Source: B1Sed10-231 sp046483385
GTDB taxonomy: Bacteria > Planctomycetota > Brocadiia > SM23-32
DNA length: 21,260 nt
Assembly: GCA_046483385.1 (NCBI GenBank)
Contig: JAWODG010000060.1
Span: 1-21,260 of the forward strand
Direction: 5' to 3'
Shown piece by piece: positions 6,147 through 13,904 of this stretch. The position numbers and the translations under genes were made by a program. The notes under the pieces are model-generated. The model did no database searches. It was not told where the DNA came from and saw nothing but the letters and a program-made list of their open reading frames with translations. Within the stretch, counting starts at the first letter, position 1. Each line of letters begins with the position of its first letter.

Positions 6147-7577
6147 ATGGCCAAAAACCTGACACCCCGCTCCGAAGACTTCTCAAAGTGGTACAACGAG
6201 GTCGTCCAGCAAGCGGAGCTGGCCGATTACGCCCCCGTGCGAGGCTGCATGGTCATCCGCCCCTACGGCTTCGCCCTGTGGGAGAACTGCAAGGCCGCGC
6301 TCGATGCCCGCTTTAAAGACACCGGACACGTCAACGCCTACTTCCCCCTGTTCATCCCCATGGAGTTCATGGAGCGTGAGGCCGAGCACGTGGAGGGCTT
6401 CTCCCCGGAACTGGCGGTCGTCACACACGGCGGGGGCAAGGAGCTGGACGAACCGCTGGCCGTCCGGCCCACCTCCGAGACGGTCATCGGCCACATGTAC
6501 TCGAAGTGGATCCAGAGCTACCGCGACCTGCCCGTGCTCATCAACCAATGGGCCAACGTGGTCCGCTGGGAGATGCGCCCGCGCCTTTTCCTGCGAACCA
6601 CCGAGTTTCTGTGGCAGGAGGGCCACACCGCCCACGCCACGCGCGAAGAGGCGGAAGAGGAGGTCATGCGGATGCTGGACATCTACGCGGACTTCGCCGA
6701 GAACCAGGCCGCCGTCCCCGTCATCAAGGGACGTAAGAGCGCCAGCGAGAAGTTCGCCGGCGCCGGCGCCAGCTACACCATCGAGGCGATGATGGGGGAC
6801 GGACGCGCCCTCCAGTCGGCCACCTCCCACGACCTGGCGCAGAACTTCGCCAAAGCCTTCGACATCACCTTCCAGGACGCCGACGGCGAGCTGCAGCACT
6901 GCTGGACGACGAGCTGGGGCATCAGCACCCGTTTCGTCGGCGCCGTCGTCATGGTCCATGGCGACGACCAGGGGCTCGTCCTGCCGCCGCGCCTGGCGCC
7001 CATACAGGTCGTCATCGTGCCCATCTGGCACGACGAGGACGAGAAGACGGCCGTCATGGGCGTGGTCGAGAAGCTCAAGGAAGAGCTGAGCGACTTCCGC
7101 CTGGAAGTGGACGACCGCGAACAGTACACCCCCGGGTTCAAGTTCAACGAATGGGAGATGCGTGGCGTACCCCTCCGCATCGAGGTCGGCCCGCGGGACG
7201 TCCGCAACGAGCAGGCCGTGCTGGCCCGGCGCGATGCCCCCGGCCGGGAAGGCAAGACCACCCTCGGCCTGGACGATGTCGCCGGAGCGGTGCCCCAGGC
7301 GCTGGACTCCATACAGGAGGCCCTCTACGACCGCGCGCTTGAGTTCCGTAAGGAGCACACGCAGCACCCGGAGACCTACGAGGAACTGACCGACGCCGTG
7401 CAGGAAGGCTTCGCCTGGGCGTGGTGGTGCGGATCGGAGGAGTGCGAGGCGCGCGTCAAAGACGATGCCTCCGCCACGATCCGCTGCATCCCCTTCGAGC
7501 AGCCCGGCGGCAGCGGCGAGTGCGTGGTCTGCGGCGGCGCGGCCGAGGAACAGGCCGTCTTCGCCCGCGCCTACTGA
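6147..7577 (+). CDS. proS: Proline--tRNA ligase, archaeal/eukaryotic-like type (ProS type 3)
   Basis: 476 residues. Class II synthetase core: PVRGCMVIRPYGFALWE (motif 1 region), RWEMRPRLFLRTTEFLWQEG (motif 2) and GISTRFVGAVVMVHGDDQG (motif 3). An anticodon-binding domain follows (APIQVVIVPI onward), then a C-terminal zinc-binding domain with CGSEEC, IRC and CVVC, ending in the conserved ...FARAY tail. The bacterial-type editing insertion between motifs 2 and 3 is absent, which with the zinc domain places it in the type 3 class. It charges tRNA-Pro in the cytoplasm. ATG 6147 (MAKNLTPRSEDFSKWY) is chosen over an in-frame TTG at 6135 because homologues begin this way. The gene follows the inverted-repeat element directly; its promoter is not evident. 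Confidence 0.95.
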   Translation: MAKNLTPRSEDFSKWYNEVVQQAELADYAPVRGCMVIRPYGFALWENCKAALDARFKDTGHVNAYFPLFIPMEFMEREAEHVEGFSPELAVVTHGGGKELDEPLAVRPTSETVIGHMYSKWIQSYRDLPVLINQWANVVRWEMRPRLFLRTTEFLWQEGHTAHATREEAEEEVMRMLDIYADFAENQAAVPVIKGRKSASEKFAGAGASYTIEAMMGDGRALQSATSHDLAQNFAKAFDITFQDADGELQHCWTTSWGISTRFVGAVVMVHGDDQGLVLPPRLAPIQVVIVPIWHDEDEKTAVMGVVEKLKEELSDFRLEVDDREQYTPGFKFNEWEMRGVPLRIEVGPRDVRNEQAVLARRDAPGREGKTTLGLDDVAGAVPQALDSIQEALYDRALEFRKEHTQHPETYEELTDAVQEGFAWAWWCGSEECEARVKDDASATIRCIPFEQPGGSGECVVCGGAAEEQAVFARAY

Positions 7578-7613
7578 TAGCTCGCCCCCTCTGCCGGATG
7601 AAGGGAGACCCAC

Positions 7614-10600
7614 GTGTCGAGAGGTGGTCTTCAGCTTGTCGTCAGCCCTTCCCTGGGAGCACCCGCCCGCTACGGCGTGGAGATGCTCGCCGTGGCTCTG
7701 CAGCGGGCAGGCTACGAAGTCCAGCGCAACAACGCAGGAGCGCCGGGCGGTCCGGCCGTCATGGTCGGCCTCTCCGGCTGCCCACTGTTCGACGAGGTGA
7801 CCGGCGCCGACGAGAGCGTTCCGGCTGAGGCCGCCGAGTCCTACGCGCTCAGCCGCGCCACGTTCGGTGGGAATCCCGTTATCTGCGTCGTCGGGAGCGA
7901 CGACAACGGGGTGGCATACGGCTGTTTCGACCTCGCCGAGCAGGTGGAGTTCAAGCCTCCCGGCGCGGACCCCTTCGATGCCTTCACCCCGAAGCGCAAA
8001 AGCCCGGACATCGCCGTCAGGCGGCTCCAGACCTTCCTGCACAATGCCGACCTCGAGCGGGAGTGGTACTACTCGGAGGAGTTCTGGGACGGCTATCTCG
8101 GGCTGCTCGCGCGGAGCCGCTACAACGAGTTCAACCTCGTCTTCGGCCACCAGACCGCGCACCTCATCCCCGTCTATGCCTACATGTTCGAACTCGAGGA
8201 CTACCCGCAGGTGCGCGTGGAGGGCCTCAGCCCCGAGGACCGGGCGCGCAATCTTGCCGCCCTGCAGATGATCTCCCGGATGGCCGCCGAGCGCGGCATC
8301 GACTTCTGGATGGGCATATGGCAGTCGAAACCGTGGGCCGGCGACTTGATGGGCGGCCAGCAAGCACGCGTGCGCGGACTGGACGAAATCGACCTGGCCG
8401 ACTACACGCTCGACGGCATCGTCCGCCTGCTAACCCTCTGCCCCGACATCGCCGGCATCCAGTTGCGGATGAATCCGGAGTCCGGCCTGACCGATCAGGC
8501 GTTCTTCCGCGACGTTTTCATTCCGGGGCTGAAGGAATGCGGGCGGGACGTGAAGGTCGAGGTCCGCAACTGGGGCCTGAAACAAGAGACTCTCGACAGC
8601 TTCGTGGAGGTCTTCCCGGACCTGCGTGTCTCCTTCAAGTACTTCGCCGAGCACCAGGCGATGCCCTACCAGCCGGCCGAGATGCGCCGCAGCTACAGCT
8701 ACGACAGCCTGCTGCGCAAGGACAGGAATTACGACGTGGCGTGGCACGTGTGGAACCTGGGCTCGCACAGGGTGTTCCTCTGGGGCGACCCGGACTACGT
8801 CAGGACTTTCGTCGCCTCCTGCCACCTGGGCGACGCCGTCGGCTTCGAGGTCACCCCTCCCCTCTCGCAGAAGGGATTCAGCCAGTTCGGCCAGACACGC
8901 GGCCACTGGTCCATCTACCGCGACGGGCTGCCGGACTGCTACGAATGGGAACACGAGAAGTACTGGTTCTTCTACAAGCTCTGGGGCAGGATCGCGTACG
9001 ACCCGGAGTTGAGCGACGAGGTATGGCTTAACGAGTTGGAACGCCGGTTCGGCCCGGCGGCCGCCCCTCACCTGTTCGACGCCTACCGGGCGGGCAGCAA
9101 GGTCGTCAGCTACCTTGTGTCGCACCACATGGACGACCAGAACATGTACAACTGGCTGGAGCTGGACGCAGGCGGCCCCATCGACTATTTCAGCGGTATT
9201 ACGCCGGGCGAGAAGACGCTGTTTCTGAACGCCCGCGACTACGCCGAGGCCCGCACCGAGAACGCCCCGTCGGCCATGATCACGCCCTTCGAAGCGGCCG
9301 AGGACCTGGAGGGATTCGCCGACCGCTGCGAGGCGGCCCTCGAGAAGGCCGAGAAGGTCGGCACGCTCGCGGACAACCGGGAATACGACTTCACCAGTCT
9401 GGACATGCGGGCCCTCTGCCGCCTCGCGCGCTACAACGCACACAAGATCCGGGCGTCCGCCTACCTGTCCCTGTTCTATCAAACGTCCGACTACTCGCTG
9501 CTCGGCCCGGCGCGGGAGTGCGCGAAGGCGGGTGTGGACGAGTGGCGAGAGCTGGTCCGGCTAACAGAACCCTACTACGAGAACCTTCAGCTCGGTCCCA
9601 GCGTCGGACACTGGAAGGACAACCTGCCATGGGTCGAATACGACGTCCGCCGAATAGAGAAAGCGGCGCAGGTCTTCGAGCGGTACGGCATCTTCGTTCA
9701 CGCGTTCGACTTCGGACCCCACGCGGAGATTTCCTACACGGGCCACGGCCGGGACCCGAGCGACTACGACCTGGTCGAACCCCGTTTCACGCGGATCGGC
9801 GCGGACGACCGGTATCAACCCGAGACGGGCCACGGCTGGGAGGACGATGCTGAGGTCCGGTCTGCAGGCGGGCGGCAGTTGCCGCGCGCGCTCTACCGCG
9901 GTACGCGCCTGCCGCGAAGCGAGAAAGGTCCCGAGGACTTCCCCGCCGAGTTTCTCTATTTCGACTTCGTGAGAGGAACAGACCCGGCCACCTTCCGGCT
10001 GGACGTCCCGGACGGACGGTACCTGTTGACCTTCATCATCGGCGACGCCTCCGACGAACCCACCGAGCACGGCGCCATGTCCGTGTCCGTCAACGAGACC
10101 GACGTGCTGACGGACCTGGAGATACCGGTCGGCGAGACCCGGGAGGAAGAGGTGGAAGTGGAGGCGTCCGGCGCGGGTCTTCGCGTGGCTCTGCGCGCCG
10201 CACAAGGCTCGGAGTGGGTCTTGAACGGGCTGATCGTCCGCGAACTGACGCCCCGGATCGGCCACCTGCCGGTCTACAGCGCACTGAGGGGACAGGACCT
10301 CGGCATCAATGCCACGGTGACATCGGTACAGCCCGTGCGGGAGGTGTCGTTGTTCTATCGCGTCGGCGGCACGCCGGACTACCGTCGGACGCGCATGCGT
10401 GGCAACGGCCCCGTCTGGCGGGCCGCTATACCGGGCGGCGAATTCACCGGCGAACAGGTCGATTACTACATCGAGGCCGAGGACAACGACGGTGGTGCGA
10501 CAACCTTCCCGCGGGCGGGCGCCGACGGACCCGTCACGGTGCTGCTCGCCGAGGACTTCAGCGCGCCGGTCATAGTGGAGCACGAGCCCCCGTCCCGCCA

Positions 10601-10886
10601 ACGCGCCTCCGAGCCGCTAAGCCTCAGCGTGAGAATGGCCGGGGCGGCCGAGCCGGCATCCGTACTGGTCCACTACCGCACGGTTGACCAGAACGCCGAT
10701 TTCAAAACGGCGGAACTGGAGAGAACCGGTGAGAAGGACTACGCCGGCGTCATACCGGCGGAAGACCTTGACCCGCTGTTCGATGAGATGTATTACTTCG
10801 AAGCTCTGGACCGCTTCGGCAACGGCACGTTCTACCCCGACCCGTTCACCGGGGGCCGATACTTCGTCGTCAGGATCACTCAGTAG
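7614..10886 (+). CDS. Large glycosidase-like multidomain protein (GH67/GH20-type N-terminal fold, malectin-like and Ig-like C-terminal domains)
   Basis: 1090 residues from GTG 7614, with a good RBS (AAGGGAG). Residues 1-115 look like the alpha/beta domain that precedes the catalytic barrel in GH67/GH20 enzymes: an alternating sheet/helix pattern ending in ICVVGSDDNGVAYGCFDLAE (90-109). Residues 131-450 resemble a TIM barrel (RRLQTFLHN, SRYNEFNLVFGHQ, ERGIDFWMGIWQS, IAGIQLRMNPESG, VKVEVRNWG, DVAWHVWNLG). Residues 450-690 are largely helical and rich in aromatic residues. Residues 720-876 resemble a malectin-like carbohydrate-binding domain (TFRLDVPDGRYLLTFIIGD), and two Ig-like beta domains follow (881-978, 982-1090), each with a YYxEAxD-type strand. 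No signal peptide is visible, although such C-terminal domains usually act outside the cytoplasm. Catalytic residues cannot be named. Possibly an alpha-glucuronidase-like enzyme. The oxidoreductase starts 26 bp downstream. Confidence 0.6.
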   Translation: MSRGGLQLVVSPSLGAPARYGVEMLAVALQRAGYEVQRNNAGAPGGPAVMVGLSGCPLFDEVTGADESVPAEAAESYALSRATFGGNPVICVVGSDDNGVAYGCFDLAEQVEFKPPGADPFDAFTPKRKSPDIAVRRLQTFLHNADLEREWYYSEEFWDGYLGLLARSRYNEFNLVFGHQTAHLIPVYAYMFELEDYPQVRVEGLSPEDRARNLAALQMISRMAAERGIDFWMGIWQSKPWAGDLMGGQQARVRGLDEIDLADYTLDGIVRLLTLCPDIAGIQLRMNPESGLTDQAFFRDVFIPGLKECGRDVKVEVRNWGLKQETLDSFVEVFPDLRVSFKYFAEHQAMPYQPAEMRRSYSYDSLLRKDRNYDVAWHVWNLGSHRVFLWGDPDYVRTFVASCHLGDAVGFEVTPPLSQKGFSQFGQTRGHWSIYRDGLPDCYEWEHEKYWFFYKLWGRIAYDPELSDEVWLNELERRFGPAAAPHLFDAYRAGSKVVSYLVSHHMDDQNMYNWLELDAGGPIDYFSGITPGEKTLFLNARDYAEARTENAPSAMITPFEAAEDLEGFADRCEAALEKAEKVGTLADNREYDFTSLDMRALCRLARYNAHKIRASAYLSLFYQTSDYSLLGPARECAKAGVDEWRELVRLTEPYYENLQLGPSVGHWKDNLPWVEYDVRRIEKAAQVFERYGIFVHAFDFGPHAEISYTGHGRDPSDYDLVEPRFTRIGADDRYQPETGHGWEDDAEVRSAGGRQLPRALYRGTRLPRSEKGPEDFPAEFLYFDFVRGTDPATFRLDVPDGRYLLTFIIGDASDEPTEHGAMSVSVNETDVLTDLEIPVGETREEEVEVEASGAGLRVALRAAQGSEWVLNGLIVRELTPRIGHLPVYSALRGQDLGINATVTSVQPVREVSLFYRVGGTPDYRRTRMRGNGPVWRAAIPGGEFTGEQVDYYIEAEDNDGGATTFPRAGADGPVTVLLAEDFSAPVIVEHEPPSRQRASEPLSLSVRMAGAAEPASVLVHYRTVDQNADFKTAELERTGEKDYAGVIPAEDLDPLFDEMYYFEALDRFGNGTFYPDPFTGGRYFVVRITQ

Positions 10887-10912
10887 CCTCCACGAACCGC
10901 AGGGAGTTTGGG

Positions 10913-12019
10913 ATGAGAATCGGTTTCAAAGGCGAATTGCTGGACGAACCCCAGGTGCGCGCGGGTTTCATCGGATGCGGCTCGCACGCGTGGCGCAACC
11001 TCTTCCCCACGCTCCAGTTCGTGCCGGTGGAACTGGTGGCCACCTGTGACGTGGACGAGGACAGGGCGCGGGAGTTCGCCGCCCACTTCGCGGCCGAGGC
11101 CTACTACACTGACATCGACGAGATGCTCGAAAACGAGGACCTGGACGCCGTCTTCATCTCCACCGGCTACGACGAGACCAACCACCTGACACACCCGGAG
11201 CTGACGGTCCAGTGCCTCCGTGGCGGCGTCCACGTTTGGATGGAGAAGCCTCCGGCCACCACCTGCGCGGAGGTGGACGAGATGCAGCGGGCCGAGAAGG
11301 AGAGCGGCAAGTTCTGCATGACGGGTCTGAAGTCCATGTTCTTCCCGGCCAACGAGAAGGCCGTCGAGCTAATGCAGAGGGAGGACTTCGGCACCCCGCA
11401 GCTCATAACCATGCAGCGGCCGGTCAACGTGCCCGAGCCCGACGACGTCGCCCGCTACATCGCCGGGGAGAACGTGGACTCCGCCAAATGGTTGCTGGAC
11501 CACATCTGCCACATCGCGTCGGTGCTGGTGCTGTTCGGCGGCATGCCGGACACCCTTTACTACGAGCGCACGCCGAGCAGCGCCGGCGCGGCCACCTTCC
11601 ACTACGACTCCGGTCTCGTGGCCACCATGTCGTTGACCCACGGACAGGCTTACAACGGCGGCATCGAGCGCAGCATGGTCGTGGGACAGCACGGCCACCA
11701 CGTGCTGGTGGAGAACAACATCCGCGTCTTCTATGCCCGGGGCCCCTCGCGCCCCGAGGGGCAGGGCTACGGCAACACGCCCGATCACTTCACCGGCCCG
11801 CCCGAGCACGCTACGGCTTACTGGGAACCGGAGATTTCCCTCGGCCAGCTCTACAGTAAGGGCCTGTTCACGCAGGGGTTCTGGGGCGAGATAGAGGAGT
11901 TCGCCCGGGCCATACTGGAGGACCGACGGCCGGCCAAGTGCCACAGCGACCACATATGGCAGTGCACGCGCATCTTCGAGGCGTTCGCGGAAGGCCCCGG
12001 CAAAGTCATCGAACTGTGA
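10913..12019 (+). CDS. Gfo/Idh/MocA family oxidoreductase
   Basis: 368 residues. An N-terminal NAD(P)-binding Rossmann domain shows GFIGCGS (18-24), an acidic residue after strand 2 (ATCDVDED), FISTGYD and the conserved EKPPATT (111-117), where the Lys contacts substrate and cofactor. The C-terminal alpha/beta domain carries WLLDHICH (193-200), equivalent to the DxxxH substrate-binding motif. RBS AGGGAG precedes ATG 10913. A short non-canonical leader of about 14 residues precedes the first strand. These enzymes oxidise or reduce sugars, cyclitols or their derivatives. Being 26 bp behind the glycosidase-like gene, it probably acts on the released sugar; that link is inference. Co-transcribed with the gene upstream. 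Confidence 0.93.
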   Translation: MRIGFKGELLDEPQVRAGFIGCGSHAWRNLFPTLQFVPVELVATCDVDEDRAREFAAHFAAEAYYTDIDEMLENEDLDAVFISTGYDETNHLTHPELTVQCLRGGVHVWMEKPPATTCAEVDEMQRAEKESGKFCMTGLKSMFFPANEKAVELMQREDFGTPQLITMQRPVNVPEPDDVARYIAGENVDSAKWLLDHICHIASVLVLFGGMPDTLYYERTPSSAGAATFHYDSGLVATMSLTHGQAYNGGIERSMVVGQHGHHVLVENNIRVFYARGPSRPEGQGYGNTPDHFTGPPEHATAYWEPEISLGQLYSKGLFTQGFWGEIEEFARAILEDRRPAKCHSDHIWQCTRIFEAFAEGPGKVIEL

Positions 12020-12165
12020 GCCGGCTACGGTGCGCGGAACGCCGTCCAGGGGACACCTGAAGGCGCCCACTACGTGTTCGGTCTTCGTACGAGCCCGAGC
12101 CCCGCGCTGGTAGCAGGCGGCTTCGACGGCCGGTGGTGCAGTATGGACGAGTGGCGCACGTCGCT
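12020..12165. other. Intergenic gap between convergent genes
   Basis: A 146-bp spacer between the ends of the oxidoreductase (plus) and the LysE-type gene (minus). No tRNA, repeat or clear hairpin followed by a T-run could be found by eye, and the small open frames here show no coding features. Confidence 0.5.
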
Positions 12166-12819
12166 CTACCCTGGCCGCAGCAAGTGCTTGACCCCGTCGA
12201 TGCCGAACCACAGTGCGAAGCCGGCCAGCAGCACCGCGCAGACGCCGACCAGCCACCGGTAGCCGCGGTCCGACAGGATGCGCCGCCCCCGGTGGACGCC
12301 CTCTGCCACGGCCGCGTACCAGCCGAGGTCCGAGAGGATGTGGCCGGCGTAGAAGACCACGTAGCCCAGCGGGGCGAACGCGGCGGCCCCGGCCAGAAAA
12401 CGCATGCCCATGGTGGCCCACCAGAGCGGGAAGTAGGGGTTGGCCACCGAGGTGGCCGCGCCGGCCCCGATGATGCCGAGAGCGCCGGTCCCGCCGTCGT
12501 CGCCCGCCTCGTCCGGGTCCGGCAGGTGAAGGTCCGGCAGGGAGCGCAGCATCTGGGCGCTGAGCAGCAGCAGAAGCGCACCGCCGGCCAATCCGACGAC
12601 CCCGGTGAACACGGGTCGCTTGAGCAGCCCCCCGAGGCCGAGAATAACGGCCAGCATAAGCGGGATCTCCACGGCGGCGTGTCCCGCCACGATGAGGGGG
12701 CCGACCACGCGGCCCTTCTCGGCGGTGTGCCGGATGGTGACGAACAGCACCGGCCCGGGCATCAACGCCCCGGAGAGCCCCGTCACGAAAGCGGATACGA
12801 ACAGCAGCACAAGTCCCAC
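12166..12819 (-). CDS. LysE/RhtB-family amino-acid exporter-like membrane protein
   Basis: 217 residues with about six hydrophobic segments. The N-terminal segment holds the family motif (GLSGALMPGPVLFVTIRH, close to G-x-x-x-x-PGP), followed by G-x-x-x-G-HAAVE. A second conserved stretch is ATSVANPYFPLWW, the NPxxxxWW motif of the later half. Members export amino acids or related small metabolites across the inner membrane. The start is GTG at 12819, preceded on the minus strand by a GAGGTGG RBS. An acidic cytoplasmic linker (PDLHLPDPDEAGDDGG) lies near residue 95-110 between the two halves. Divergent from hisA, with 264 bp between the starts; no link to histidine synthesis is implied. Confidence 0.88.
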   Translation of the reverse strand: MGLVLLFVSAFVTGLSGALMPGPVLFVTIRHTAEKGRVVGPLIVAGHAAVEIPLMLAVILGLGGLLKRPVFTGVVGLAGGALLLLLSAQMLRSLPDLHLPDPDEAGDDGGTGALGIIGAGAATSVANPYFPLWWATMGMRFLAGAAAFAPLGYVVFYAGHILSDLGWYAAVAEGVHRGRRILSDRGYRWLVGVCAVLLAGFALWFGIDGVKHLLRPG

Positions 12820-12928
12820 GGGCCACCTCGAGTGCAGGTCGGCGGAACCCGCATTATAGGCCGGCCCCTCCGAAGCTCCAATGGAGCGCCGTCAGACGCC
12901 CGTTGCGCCCGCGCACCGTTGCTTCCCG

Positions 12929-12957
12929 TTGACAGCCCAACTGTTGCGACCTATACT
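12929..12957 (+). promoter_or_regulatory. Near-consensus sigma-70 promoter upstream of hisA
   Basis: A perfect TTGACA at 12929-12934, a 17-bp spacer and TATACT at 12952-12957 (five of six -10 bases). Transcription should start at about 12964, giving a leader of about 120 nt before hisA ATG 13084. It is the best promoter match in the window and stands out against the GC-rich background. Confidence 0.75.
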
Positions 12958-13036
12958 TTTCCCTTGCGGGTGGACGGCCGAGAGGGCGTCGAGACGCCCC
13001 GAAGCGCCCGTGTTGCTTCCGGTTGGCGGAGTCCCC

Positions 13037-13052
13037 GCGGCGGTCCCGCCGC
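13037..13052 (+). promoter_or_regulatory. Hairpin in the hisA leader
   Basis: GCGGCG (13037-13042) and CGCCGC (13047-13052) form a six-bp all-GC stem with a GTCC loop, just upstream of the AAGGAGA RBS (13065-13071). A second small stem, GGGCG/CGCCC with loop TCGAGA, lies about 50 bp earlier. No T-run follows, so it is not a plain terminator; it could affect translation or simply reflect high G+C. Confidence 0.3.
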
Positions 13053-13083
13053 GCATCACTCCCTGAAGGAGACACTGAGCCGC

Positions 13084-13830
13084 ATGCTCGTTTATCCGGC
13101 CGTGGACATAGCCAGGGGACGGTGCGTGCGGCTTCTGCAGGGCCGACCGGAGGACGAGACCGTTTACTGGGAGAGCCCCGCCGACGCCGCCCGCCACTGG
13201 CAGGATGCCGGCGCGCAGGCCCTCCACGTGGTGGACCTCGACGGCGCGCTGGCCCGGGACAGCAACCCCGGTCCCGTGCAGGAGATACTGGACGCGCTGA
13301 CCATACCGGTCGAGGTGGCCGGCGGGTTGCGCGACACCGAGGCAGTCCGCCGCGTGCTGGACGCCGGAGCGGCGCGCGCCGTGGTGGGCACCATGGCCGT
13401 CCGCGACCCCGATTGGGCCGTGGAGTTGTGCCGAGAACTGCCGGACAGGGTCGTCATCGCCGTGGACGCCCGCGAAGGCCGCGTGGCCGTTGAAGGCTGG
13501 CAGGAGCTGGCCGAAGTCGGTCCCGTGGAACTGGCCCAGAGGCTGGCCGAGGGCCGGCCGGCGGCGTTCCTCTACACCGACGTGGCGCGCGACGGGATGC
13601 TAACGCGGCCCCACTTCGAGGGCGTCGAGGAGCTTCTGAGCGCGGTGGACGTGCCGGTGATCGCCTCGGGCGGCGTGGCGTCGGTGGACGACGTGCGGCG
13701 GCTTGGCGAATGCGGCGCGGACGCCGTGGTCATCGGCAAAGCCCTCTACGAGGGCATGATCGAGTTGCCGGAGGCCATCGAGGCGGCGTCCGAGTTCCCC
13801 TCGCGATTGCGACCGGCACCGGAAGGTTGA
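13084..13830 (+). CDS. hisA: 1-(5-phosphoribosyl)-5-[(5-phosphoribosylamino)methylideneamino]imidazole-4-carboxamide isomerase
   Basis: 248 residues, a complete (beta/alpha)8 barrel performing the Amadori isomerisation of ProFAR in histidine synthesis. The catalytic pair is Asp8 (YPAVDIARG) and Asp128 (VIAVDAREG). Phosphate-binding loops are EVAGGLRD (77-84) and IASGGVAS (193-200), and LHVVDLDGALARDSNPG is typical of HisA. YTDVARDGML favours HisA over HisF, as does Asp8 with an Arg-rich first loop. ATG 13084 is the homology-supported start; AAGGAG lies about 12 bases upstream, rather far. The upstream open frame is antisense to the exporter gene and not real. It stands alone, with no hisF, hisH or hisB next to it. 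Single-copy HisA can double as PriA in lineages lacking TrpF, but that cannot be judged here. Confidence 0.95.
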   Translation: MLVYPAVDIARGRCVRLLQGRPEDETVYWESPADAARHWQDAGAQALHVVDLDGALARDSNPGPVQEILDALTIPVEVAGGLRDTEAVRRVLDAGAARAVVGTMAVRDPDWAVELCRELPDRVVIAVDAREGRVAVEGWQELAEVGPVELAQRLAEGRPAAFLYTDVARDGMLTRPHFEGVEELLSAVDVPVIASGGVASVDDVRRLGECGADAVVIGKALYEGMIELPEAIEAASEFPSRLRPAPEG

Positions 13831-13840
13831 GATATCAAAC

Positions 13841-13870
13841 GGGCGCTCCGACCTGGACGGCCGGGCGCCC
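13841..13870 (+). other. Hairpin between hisA and the EF-G-like gene
   Basis: GGGCGC (13841-13846) can pair with GCGCCC (13865-13870), with an inner CCG/CGG pairing. No T-run follows, so it may be an intrinsic pause or a weak terminator; little more can be said. Confidence 0.3.
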
Positions 13871-13904
13871 CGAGTCACGAAAGTAAACTGCTGGAGGAGA
13901 GGCA

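Noticed and set aside
6183..8363. 726-residue minus-strand open frame across proS and the large glycosidase-like gene
   Set aside because: It is antisense to two well-supported genes, has low-complexity composition and no recognisable domain; long antisense frames are expected at this G+C.
12133..13083. Upstream extension of the hisA frame
   Set aside because: Antisense to the LysE-type gene; HisA homology starts at ATG 13084 and a promoter lies inside the extension.
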